Under the pieces are notes generated by a model that saw only the letters and a list, made by a program, of their open reading frames with translations, did no database searches and was not told where the DNA came from. 64,000 nt of DNA from GCA-2737725 sp965229355 (GTDB taxonomy: Bacteria > Pseudomonadota > Alphaproteobacteria > Rhodospirillales > Rhodospirillaceae), in contig OZ245869.1 in the NCBI GenBank assembly GCA_965229355.1, forward strand, positions 806,001-870,000, in the 5' to 3' direction. A program made the translations under genes and the position numbers. Positions 54,377 to 62,458 of this stretch are shown here, piece after piece; within the stretch, counting starts at the first letter, position 1; every line of letters begins with the position of its first letter.

Positions 54377-56749
54377 TTAGTAGCGATAACTAACGGTGAG
54401 GCCGAATTGTCTCTTGTTCGGCAGCACAGCCTCGGAAGCGGCGAGTTGGAAAAGTAACGGATCGGTTGCACTATCGCTCTGGTAGCGGGAGGACTCTAAC
54501 GTCTTGTCGTTCAGCAGGTTTTTCACGAATAGTGTCATTTCCCAGTTATCGGCACGCAATCCGCCGCGCAGATTTACGCGGACCTGAGTTGGCACGTAGG
54601 CAAGGTTAGCAATACTATCCCACATGCGGTCGCGATAGGTGAGGTCCCCGCGCACGAACCAACTGCGATCACCGGAAATCGGAGCCTCATAATTGGCGTA
54701 AACTGCGCCGGTGAACGGTGCCACTTGGCCGAAATCAAACCCTTTGGCATCAGTCAAACCAAAGAAGCGCAGCGGAAGTGTTTCGTTCAACGCCTTTGTG
54801 ATTTTGGTATCGGCATAACTGGCGCTACCGCCAACGGTGAGTTGGTCGGTTACAGCGAACGCCCCTTCGACTTCGATACCCTTCGTGTTGCTATCACCCG
54901 CAGCGAACGGTACGGCATTGAAGGTCTCGCCGGTTGGCGCAGCGCCAGTCTGGATGATGCCGTCTCCGTTAAGGTCGATCTGAAGCGTCCGCGTACCCTG
55001 ACGTCCTACCCACTTGAGATAGTAGACAGAGGCGTTGAGGGTCCAGATGCCGTCTGCTGATCGGTGTTTAACACCAAGCTCATAGTTCTCAACTTTCGCC
55101 TCAGGAGCGGTAGATGACACACCGTTCGCTGCCGCCACCGTTTGCTGAGCCGGAGTAAGCTGGAAGAACGTGGCATAGCCCTGGGTCGGTTGATTGCCCT
55201 TGGCATAGTTGGCGTAGAGGTTGGTTTCATCGGTGACTTCATACTTCAGCAAAACGCGTGGGAGCGTCGCCTTTGTGTTAACCGCAAACTGCGTCGGCAA
55301 GCCAACGCCGCTCACGACTGTGTCATCCTGATAACGCGCTTCAACGCTGACGTTTAAACTTTCGGTGATGTCGTAGCCGATGCTTCCGAACGCTGAATCA
55401 GTCTTCGACCGATTACGCGCAGGGATTAGTGATGCAGCGGTCGCCGGCCCCCCTTGCGTCGCTCCGAAAAGCGTTCCGTTAATGAATGCGCCAAGGCTAT
55501 CGTAGGTGGTCTCAAGGCGAGCCGCGCCGACCATGTATTTGAAGCGGTAGTCGTCCGGAGAAGTCAGGCGTAGTTCGTAAGATTCCTGCTCCTGCTTAAT
55601 ATTGATATACGCCCAATAACGATCTTCTGGCGCACGTTCAAAATCGGCCAAGCGACGGATTTCATAATCCTGCGTGCTCACCACTGCAGTAATAGAGTGT
55701 CCATCGTTAAAGCGGTAGTCAGCCGTACCCGCCAACAGCGAATGGTCGAGATCGGAATGGCTATCCTTTAACGGCACCTGCGCAAGAATGTTGGCTGGCG
55801 GCGTGACGTTGATGCCAATCGGCCCAGACGGGGCTTTCAGTGGGCCGCAATAGGAGCGGCGCGTCTGCGCAACCGTGGTAAAGCTCGGAGGTAAACCGGC
55901 CAGAGACCGCGTTTGGAATCCAGGGAATGGTCCGCAATTATACTCGTTGAAACGGGCAATGAGTGGTGTTGCTTCAGGGCCGTCCTTATCATTGCGGTCG
56001 CTGTAGCGTAATTTGAGATCGAAATTCTCGGTCGGTGTAAAATTCAATACGCCAGAGTAGAACAGCCCTTCCGTCTCGCCGAGACGGCCACCAAGACTGT
56101 TTTTGTAAAAGCCGTCAAAGCTGTTGCCTTCAATCGCGAACCGGCCCGCCAAGACACTTGGGACAATAGGACCTTCTACTGATAGCGAACCACGGTAATC
56201 GTCGTAAGTTGCAGCAGTTGCACTGACCCGCGCTTTGAACTGGTCGCCCGGTGTTGCCGTGATCATGCTGATTGCACCGCCGAACGTGGCGCGTCCGAAG
56301 AGCGCAGATTGTGGTCCCTTAACGATCTCGACGCGTTCGAGATCCTCGACACCATAGTTCGCGGGAGAGCCGACCAATGGGACGCCATCTAAGAATACAG
56401 TCACAAGGTCGCGGCGGTTATCACCAACTGCGCTGACCTGATTCATCCCACGAATTGTAACCGACGAACTACCGCGGTAAGTGCCATTGTTGAAGTTAAG
56501 GCCAGAGCTAAATTTGGCTAGATCCTGGAAATTGGTAATGCCGCGCTCTTCAATCTGTTCAGTACTGAAGGCCTGAATAGTGAGCGGCGCTTCCTGAATC
56601 GTTTCTACGCGCTTGCGCGCCGTCACCACGATTTCCTCGAGCCCAGATGTGCGCGCGATTTCTTGCCCAGCAGCAGGCATTGCACCTGCAAGCAATGCGC
56701 CGCCTATGAAATAAGCGACTGAGCTTTTGAGATTGGTTTTGAAAGTCAT
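54377..56749 (-). CDS. TonB-dependent outer-membrane receptor
   Basis: A 790-residue receptor. After a signal peptide the TonB-box region EEIVVTARKRVETIQEAP leads to the plug (about 45-160: IQAFSTEQIEERGITNFQDL, VTIRGMNQ, VEIVKGPQSALFGRATFGG). The beta-barrel ends GLTVSYRY with a terminal aromatic. This is the iron-siderophore/complex-organic type frequent in sphingomonad-like alphaproteobacteria. Nothing marks iron transport; the island suggests the ligand is the catabolised compound. It is the first gene of the operon to 49518, with a LysR-type dyad 63-77 bases upstream of its ATG. Confidence 0.94.
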   Translation of the reverse strand: MTFKTNLKSSVAYFIGGALLAGAMPAAGQEIARTSGLEEIVVTARKRVETIQEAPLTIQAFSTEQIEERGITNFQDLAKFSSGLNFNNGTYRGSSSVTIRGMNQVSAVGDNRRDLVTVFLDGVPLVGSPANYGVEDLERVEIVKGPQSALFGRATFGGAISMITATPGDQFKARVSATAATYDDYRGSLSVEGPIVPSVLAGRFAIEGNSFDGFYKNSLGGRLGETEGLFYSGVLNFTPTENFDLKLRYSDRNDKDGPEATPLIARFNEYNCGPFPGFQTRSLAGLPPSFTTVAQTRRSYCGPLKAPSGPIGINVTPPANILAQVPLKDSHSDLDHSLLAGTADYRFNDGHSITAVVSTQDYEIRRLADFERAPEDRYWAYINIKQEQESYELRLTSPDDYRFKYMVGAARLETTYDSLGAFINGTLFGATQGGPATAASLIPARNRSKTDSAFGSIGYDITESLNVSVEARYQDDTVVSGVGLPTQFAVNTKATLPRVLLKYEVTDETNLYANYAKGNQPTQGYATFFQLTPAQQTVAAANGVSSTAPEAKVENYELGVKHRSADGIWTLNASVYYLKWVGRQGTRTLQIDLNGDGIIQTGAAPTGETFNAVPFAAGDSNTKGIEVEGAFAVTDQLTVGGSASYADTKITKALNETLPLRFFGLTDAKGFDFGQVAPFTGAVYANYEAPISGDRSWFVRGDLTYRDRMWDSIANLAYVPTQVRVNLRGGLRADNWEMTLFVKNLLNDKTLESSRYQSDSATDPLLFQLAASEAVLPNKRQFGLTVSYRY

Positions 56750-56811
56750 GGCGCCCCCTAACGAATGACGAAAAGATGAAATAGCATAGACTCATTATTT
56801 CGATGCTACTC

Positions 56812-56826
56812 ATGCAATCGATGCAT
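56812..56826. promoter_or_regulatory. Candidate LysR binding site 3 (ATGC-N7-GCAT)
   Basis: ATGC-AATCGAT-GCAT, part of a longer palindrome CATGCA-ATCGA-TGCATG (56811-56827), lies 63-77 bases upstream of the TonB receptor start. T56813-N11-A56825 fits the LysR rule, and the place suits activation from about -60. It matches the sites at 40248 and 47586. Confidence 0.65.
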
Positions 56827-57660
56827 GGGATGTGATGCGCTGGTTATCGAAAAGCTGTGTTAACGCCACACACAACAACATTTGATAGAGCCTTGATTTC
56901 TTGATACCGACAACATGAATTTCGAGCACCACGCGCTGCGCCAATATGCAAAAGAGGTACTTCGATCATCGTTGGTCAGATATTCTCCTCGACGGCCAGA
57001 CTGATTGATTTGAGCCAGCTATGGGTAAACTACTGCAAAATTTATTGGTAAGATGGAGATGGCGATGTTCTTCGGAGCGGCTCTCGAGCCATCAAATACA
57101 TCAGGGATTGCTGAGTTTCACCGATACAGTCTCTTGTAAATAACAATGCAGCTTTCGAACTCGCCGATAGCCTAGGCATCGACCGCCTTCAGGGCTTTAG
57201 CGGTGACCAAAGGTGGCAGAAACCAGCCAAGATAAAATAGGGAGGCCCAGGGCTGAGATGTTGCTTAATGTCATCGCAATACCCGCCTTAGAAAAAGAGC
57301 TTTCGTCGCCCCAGACTTCAGCCACAGCCAACCTTTCTCCATCTAAGCGGCAACAAGCTCGATCAGACGAAGCGAAGCCAAATTCTTTTTATGGACCGAG
57401 ACGACATAGTAAACTTATTCATCGTCTCGAGCTTGGCTTTGCCAACAGGCGCGACCTCCCAAGCGGCCGGGCTGCACAGTATCCCGTTTTAATTCTCACC
57501 TCTCGTTCGTTGCGGAGCATCTACTTTTACACGCAGGTTCCCATGTCTCACGAAAGCCAGCTTTTCACACGCATATATATGTATGCTCTCATGGGGTGTG
57601 ATTCCGGCGGGATTATGTCCCGGTACCCATAAGTAAACGTTATGCGACGAACATGCTGTC
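56827..57660. other. Non-coding region between the TonB operon and kdpE, possible gene remnant
   Basis: No gene is well supported in these 834 bases. A 57213-57632 ORF on the plus strand has no recognisable product or RBS. At 57115-57240 an open plus-strand frame encodes NAAFELADSLGIDRLQGF, reminiscent of the C-terminal end of an EAL domain; stop codons flank it, so it would be a relic at most. This is the probable right boundary of the island. Confidence 0.4.
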
Positions 57661-58353
57661 TTAGTTAGCGATTAGTCGATAACCGACGCCTGTTTCCGTT
57701 AGCAATAACTTCGGTTGTCTCGGGTTCTCTTCGATCTTGTCGCGGATACGGCGCACGTAGACGCGCAAGTACTGCGGATCGATGCCCGCCTGATCTTCCC
57801 AAATGGCTTTAATCAGTTGGGCATGCGTCACCACACGGCCTGCATGTGTGATCAGTTGTGCGAGGATGTCGTATTCCTTGCGCGGTAGTTTTGTATCCTC
57901 GCCGTTCACAGTGACGATGCGCTTGGTCAGGTCGACACTTAACGCGCCACTTTGAAACACCGGTGACGTGCCTGTCGTGGCGAAACGGTGACGCAAAGCC
58001 GTTCGCACCCGCGCCATCAGTTCGTCAGTGCTAAAGGGCTTCGTGACATAGTCATCAGCGCCCAGATCGAGGGCTGCGACCTTGCCCGCATCATCGTCAC
58101 GCGCGGACAAGATGATGATAGGCACCTGCGATGTACTGCGGATTTTACCCAGCACTTGCAGGCCATCCATATCCGGCAAGCCCAGATCAAGAATGATGAT
58201 ATCGGGTTTGTTTGCGCCTGCCACATCGACTGCCTGGGCACCTGTATCAGCTTCAAGCACGCGATAATCATGGACTTCGAGCGTCTTGCGCAAAAAACGC
58301 CGAATGGGGCGCTCGTCGTCGACAATCAGCGCGGTCATCGTATTACTACTCAC
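57661..58353 (-). CDS. kdpE: KdpE response regulator
   Basis: OmpR-family response regulator of 230 residues controlling high-affinity potassium uptake. The receiver domain has the phospho-acceptor D56 (IIILDLGLPDMDG) and the switch lysine in DYVTKPFS. The winged-helix domain (about 130-228) has LPRKEYDILAQLITHAGRVVTH and LRVYVRRIRDKIE. It overlaps the end of kdpD by 4 bases. Confidence 0.95.
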   Translation of the reverse strand: MSSNTMTALIVDDERPIRRFLRKTLEVHDYRVLEADTGAQAVDVAGANKPDIIILDLGLPDMDGLQVLGKIRSTSQVPIIILSARDDDAGKVAALDLGADDYVTKPFSTDELMARVRTALRHRFATTGTSPVFQSGALSVDLTKRIVTVNGEDTKLPRKEYDILAQLITHAGRVVTHAQLIKAIWEDQAGIDPQYLRVYVRRIRDKIEENPRQPKLLLTETGVGYRLIAN

Positions 58354-61028
58354 GCGGCGTGCTCCAAATTCCGAGCGACTGGCACGGTGATGGTGAACAC
58401 AGCACCTGTGCGGTCGGTGCGGTTTGTAGCGATAATGCGCCCGCCCATGGCTTCAACAAATCCTTTGGCAATCGAAAGGCCGAGGCCCGTTCCCGCATTT
58501 TGACGGTCGGTGCGGGCCACCCGGTGAAACTTGTCGAAAATACTTAAGAGCTGATCAGGCGGTATGCCAGGGCCTTCGTCGCTGACTCGCATTTCAACGG
58601 CGTCAAGTGTAGCAATGACCTCAATTATAATGTGCGAGTGCGCGGGCGTGTATTTCGCGGCATTCTCCAAGATATTGACGAGCGCTGTTTCCAACAGCAC
58701 CGGATCAACATGGATGAGTGGAAGGTTTTCCGGCAAACGAAGTTCCACCCGATGTTGGGCCAAACCGCGCTCAGTGCGCTTTAAAGCCCCATTCACGATG
58801 TCATCCACATCAACCGCTTCAGCTTTGGGTTCTAGCCCACCACTATCGATGCGCGTGATGTTTAGCAGATTGGCGACAAAGCGGTTGAGACGCTCGGTTT
58901 CGCCCAACGCTGTTGCCAGCATTTCGTCACGTGTTGCGTCGTCGTACATCGCGCCATAATGCTTCAGCGCACTAATCGTGCCCATAATTGATGACAGCGG
59001 CGTTTTGAGATCATGAGAGACTGATGAGAGAAGCGCCATTCTGAAGCGTTCCGTCTCTTTCAAGACGCGTGCACTTTCCACGTCATCGGTCATGCGGACG
59101 CGCTCTAAAGTCAACGCGGTGAGATCGACAAGCGCATCCAACAGACGTTGGCTTTCAGACGTGAGCAGTGATTCAGTGCCCGAACGATATAACCCCAACA
59201 CGCCGACAGGACCGCGCGAGGTCATCAGCGGAATAAACAGGCGCTTCGCCCCCGGCAATGTGTCGGAACCACGCCCAGCAGTTTGCTTGCGTTCCCAACT
59301 CCATTGGGCGGCAGCAAAATCCGCATCATCGAGTTTATCCTCTGGCGGCCACGCCCCACGCACTTCGAGCTTCTGGCCGTTATGCATCAAGATGACTGTT
59401 TCCAGCTTCAGCATCGCGAAAATCTGGTGCGCTGTGACGAGCAACAAATCTTCGACGCTGCCAATTTCAGTCAGCTTGCGGCTGAACTTATAAAGCTCGC
59501 TCGAGATGCGCCCCTCGCGGCGGGCCGCTTCAGCTTGGTCACGGGTTTGGCCTGCCAACGTACTTGTCAGTGCCGCCGCCATCCCGAAAAACACCAGGGC
59601 CACGACATTGGCCGGGTCTTTAATCGTCAGCGTATAAAGCGGCTCAAGAAAGAAGAAGTTGTAGAACAGCATACTCAGCACAGCTGACCACATGGCCGGG
59701 CCGAAGCCATATCTGGCTGCACTAAACAGGACCGCCGCCAGAAATACGAAAGACACATTGGTTGGTGCAACAGCACGATCTACAAGAACGCCCAAACCCA
59801 ACGCCGCGATGGTTGCCAATGTGGCGATACCATAATGTAAAAGATTAAAGGCAGACTTTGGCGTGGGATGCGCCTTTGCAGATGCACCATCTGTGCTTTC
59901 TTGGGCTGGCAGCACATGGATCGTCAGCCCTTGAGCCTTGCGCACCAGTTCATGCACTACGGACCCGAAAACAAACTCGGACAATTTCGAGCGCACCGTT
60001 TTGCCGACAACAATGTGCGAGAAATTATTGGCCTGTGCGTAAGCGATAATTTCAGCCACGATATCGGAGCCAATCACCGTCGTCGTATCTGCACCCAACT
60101 GCTCTGCCATCCGCAGGCCCGCATCAATGGATTGCTTTTGAGCATCTGCCATTTTGAGATGGCGCCGCGTTTGCACGTAAAGTGTGGCCCACGGCCCTTT
60201 CAGGGTGTCGGCAACGCGCTTGCCATAACGCACCACATCAATGCTTTGGGACGGCTCGCCGATGCACACCAAGACCCGCTCACCTGCCGCCCACGGCCCC
60301 TTGATGGCGTGGGCTTGCATGTAGTCGACCATTTGCGCGTCAACACGCTGGGCCGTGCGCCGCAAAGCAAGCTCACGTAAGGCCGTCAGATTGCCGGGTG
60401 AGAAGTAATGTTTGAGCGCGCGCTCTGCCTGTTCGCGCACATAGACTTTCCCCTCATGCAGGCGCTTGATGAGTTCTGTCGGGCTTAAATCAATCAGTTC
60501 AATATCGGTTGCTTCCGCAATCACATGATCGGGCACCGTCTCACGCACTCGAATGCGCGTGATCTGCGCGACTATGTCATTCAAACTTTCGATGTGTTGA
60601 ACGTTAACAGTTGTGTAAACGTCAATGCCTGCATTGCGGAGTTCATCAATATCAAGATGCCGCTTAGGGTGGCGGCTGCCGGTTGCGTTGGTATGAGCCA
60701 ACTCATCGACGAGCACCAAGGCAGGTTTGCGTGCCAAAATGGCGTCGATATCCATTTCCTCTAAACTGCGGCCCTTATAGGGCATCATGCGACGGGGAAC
60801 GCTTTCTAAGCCTGCTGTCAGCGCTTCTGTTTCCGCCCGCCCATGGGTTTCGACAATGCCGATGACGACATCAATACCTTCAGCTTTGGCACGGCGGCCC
60901 GCCTGCAGCATGGCGAACGTTTTGCCAACGCCTGGAGCAGCACCCAAAAACACTTTAAGCCGCCCGCGATTTTCTTGTTTCGCGGCGGCTAACAACGCAT
61001 CAGGCGATGGGCGGTTCTCGTCCTGCAA
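58350..61028 (-). CDS. kdpD: KdpD sensor histidine kinase
   Basis: Potassium-sensing kinase of 892 residues. Domains in order: KdpD N-terminal domain with Walker A GAAPGVGKT (29-37), a USP-like domain (about 250-370), four close membrane helices (about 395-495), a GAF domain, a HisKA dimerisation domain with SSVSHDLKTPLSS, and an HATPase with EGPGIPPDQL and GTGLGLSIAKG. The start codon is TTG at 61028, with GGAGG four bases before it. It is 110 bases after the porin gene, and a TATAAT-like box lies in that gap. Confidence 0.95.
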   Translation of the reverse strand: MQDENRPSPDALLAAAKQENRGRLKVFLGAAPGVGKTFAMLQAGRRAKAEGIDVVIGIVETHGRAETEALTAGLESVPRRMMPYKGRSLEEMDIDAILARKPALVLVDELAHTNATGSRHPKRHLDIDELRNAGIDVYTTVNVQHIESLNDIVAQITRIRVRETVPDHVIAEATDIELIDLSPTELIKRLHEGKVYVREQAERALKHYFSPGNLTALRELALRRTAQRVDAQMVDYMQAHAIKGPWAAGERVLVCIGEPSQSIDVVRYGKRVADTLKGPWATLYVQTRRHLKMADAQKQSIDAGLRMAEQLGADTTTVIGSDIVAEIIAYAQANNFSHIVVGKTVRSKLSEFVFGSVVHELVRKAQGLTIHVLPAQESTDGASAKAHPTPKSAFNLLHYGIATLATIAALGLGVLVDRAVAPTNVSFVFLAAVLFSAARYGFGPAMWSAVLSMLFYNFFFLEPLYTLTIKDPANVVALVFFGMAAALTSTLAGQTRDQAEAARREGRISSELYKFSRKLTEIGSVEDLLLVTAHQIFAMLKLETVILMHNGQKLEVRGAWPPEDKLDDADFAAAQWSWERKQTAGRGSDTLPGAKRLFIPLMTSRGPVGVLGLYRSGTESLLTSESQRLLDALVDLTALTLERVRMTDDVESARVLKETERFRMALLSSVSHDLKTPLSSIMGTISALKHYGAMYDDATRDEMLATALGETERLNRFVANLLNITRIDSGGLEPKAEAVDVDDIVNGALKRTERGLAQHRVELRLPENLPLIHVDPVLLETALVNILENAAKYTPAHSHIIIEVIATLDAVEMRVSDEGPGIPPDQLLSIFDKFHRVARTDRQNAGTGLGLSIAKGFVEAMGGRIIATNRTDRTGAVFTITVPVARNLEHAA

Positions 61029-61083
61029 AGGACCTCCAGAAAAGTATAAGCAGGCGAACGCTTTTATGCGCCCACCTCCTTAT

Positions 61084-61089
61084 ATTATA
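61084..61089 (-). promoter_or_regulatory. Possible -10 box for kdpDE
   Basis: The minus strand reads TATAAT at 61089-61084 in the gap between the porin gene and kdpD. No convincing -35 box lies at the right distance. It could give kdpDE a separate basal promoter. Confidence 0.25.
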
Positions 61090-61137
61090 GCCGGTTTTCG
61101 TGTGACGGCACGATCCCGTTTGGTTCACTCAATCGTG

Positions 61138-61851
61138 TCAGAAGGTCTTTGACACCGTAAAGACGGCCCGTGCATCGCAAAGTCTGCCGCAGTTCGCGTC
61201 GTTATCGGTGTCGGTATAACGCACCCCCACATCGAACCATGGCAGCGCGTAACCCAGGCCAATATTCCAATCAACATAGTCCGCACCGTAAGCTGGGTTT
61301 ACCTCGGCGCGCCCAATGTTGGCATCAACTGTCCATTTCTCGGCAAACGGCACTTTGACGCCTGTGGTGACATAAATGCCATCCTTCGTGCCCCCGAAAT
61401 TATCGGGCGTGTAGTAAAAGCCGGCCGACCACACAACCGGGGCAAAATCGTAACTTACTTTGGCGGCGGCCTCCCAATAGTCGTAGCTCAAGCCGCTGCG
61501 GGCATCGGGATAGGCATAGTAAATCGCACCAATGTCGTATGACAGTTTATCGATCACGCCCGCATAACCAGAGCTGAAATCAACTTCTGCATCAGCCTTA
61601 TCGCCCGCATTGAACTTCACATTCGAAGCCCAGGCCCCGGCATACAAACCATTCGGCAAGCTTAAGGTCACACCAGCCTGGATCGCGGGGTCATTCTGAG
61701 TCTGTGAGTATCCGCGAAACACATAGTCAGACGTTGCAGCGACAGAGCCGGTGATGCGCAAATCTTCAGACTTTGCAGGGAGCACAAAACATAGCCCGAA
61801 TATCAGCGAGACAGTGATGACGGGAATAGCTTGGCGCGCGAAAGAAAACAT
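61138..61851 (-). CDS. TorF-family putative porin
   Basis: A 237-residue outer-membrane beta-barrel protein with a signal peptide (to about LPAKSED). The family start VAATSDYVFRGYSQTQNDPAIQAG and repeated amphipathic strands (GLYAGAWASNV, YDIGAIYYAYPD, VVWSAGFYYTPDNFGG) match the TIGR02001/TorF family. The terminal residues VSKTF end in phenylalanine. It sits between kdpC and kdpD, all on one strand, which suggests co-expression under potassium limitation. Family function as a pore is predicted, not proven. Confidence 0.88.
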   Translation of the reverse strand: MFSFARQAIPVITVSLIFGLCFVLPAKSEDLRITGSVAATSDYVFRGYSQTQNDPAIQAGVTLSLPNGLYAGAWASNVKFNAGDKADAEVDFSSGYAGVIDKLSYDIGAIYYAYPDARSGLSYDYWEAAAKVSYDFAPVVWSAGFYYTPDNFGGTKDGIYVTTGVKVPFAEKWTVDANIGRAEVNPAYGADYVDWNIGLGYALPWFDVGVRYTDTDNDANCGRLCDARAVFTVSKTF

Positions 61852-61868
61852 AGACGTTACCTTTTTTA

Positions 61869-62447
61869 TTATTGTTGAGCGGCAATCGGAAAGCGTTCAT
61901 CCAGGGCAATGTTCAGCCGCAAGACATTGACCCGGTCTTCACCGAATAGACCGATCAAAGGCTGTTCGGCAAATTGGGTGATGAGCGCGCGAATATTAGC
62001 TTCCGACGTCATGCGCGCTGCGGCCACGCGCGCGATTTGCACAGATGCCGCTTCAGGTGTGATGTGTGAATCAAGCCCGCTCCCTGATGCGGTGACAAGA
62101 TCAGCGGGCACAGTTACGCTGTCCGCTGGCTTGCGCGCTTCAACATCGGCCTTTACGCGATCAACAAGTGCTTGGCTGGTCGGGCCATAGTTTGAACCGC
62201 TGGAGGCTGCCGCGTCGTACCCCTGCCCCGCACCAGAAGGCCGGCCCCAGAAATACTGTGGTGATGTAAATGTCTGACCGATCAGATCAGAGCCGATCAC
62301 CTTATCGTCACGGCGGATCAGGCTGCCATTAGCCTGTTCAGGGAACGCGACCTGAGCAATGCCAAGCACGGCCAGCGGGTAGGCCAATCCTGTGATGAGG
62401 GTGATGGCGACAACGAGCGTAAGTGCGGGACGAAGTTGAGCAAACAT
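61869..62447 (-). CDS. kdpC: KdpC subunit of the potassium-transporting ATPase
   Basis: A 192-residue single-pass membrane subunit of KdpFABC. The N-terminal helix is LTLVVAITLITGLAYPLAVLGI. The periplasmic part has the family motifs DLIGQTFTSPQYFWGRPS, SSGSNYGPTS and GSGLDSHITPEAA, and ends with VNVLRLNIALDERFP. It follows kdpB by 11 bases. The porin gene comes 17 bases after its stop. Confidence 0.96.
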   Translation of the reverse strand: MFAQLRPALTLVVAITLITGLAYPLAVLGIAQVAFPEQANGSLIRRDDKVIGSDLIGQTFTSPQYFWGRPSGAGQGYDAAASSGSNYGPTSQALVDRVKADVEARKPADSVTVPADLVTASGSGLDSHITPEAASVQIARVAAARMTSEANIRALITQFAEQPLIGLFGEDRVNVLRLNIALDERFPIAAQQ

Positions 62448-62458
62448 GGCGGTGCTCC

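Noticed and set aside
57213..57632. A 139-codon plus-strand ORF between the TonB receptor and kdpE
   Set aside because: No ribosome binding site, no recognisable domain and low-complexity polar sequence; treated as non-coding.
34610..57660. Integrase, transposase or tRNA attachment-site repeat bounding the island
   Set aside because: No recombinase gene is present and no second copy of the tRNA 3' end was found near the right boundary; TTCGAATCCT at 54302 is too short and inside a coding/leader region.
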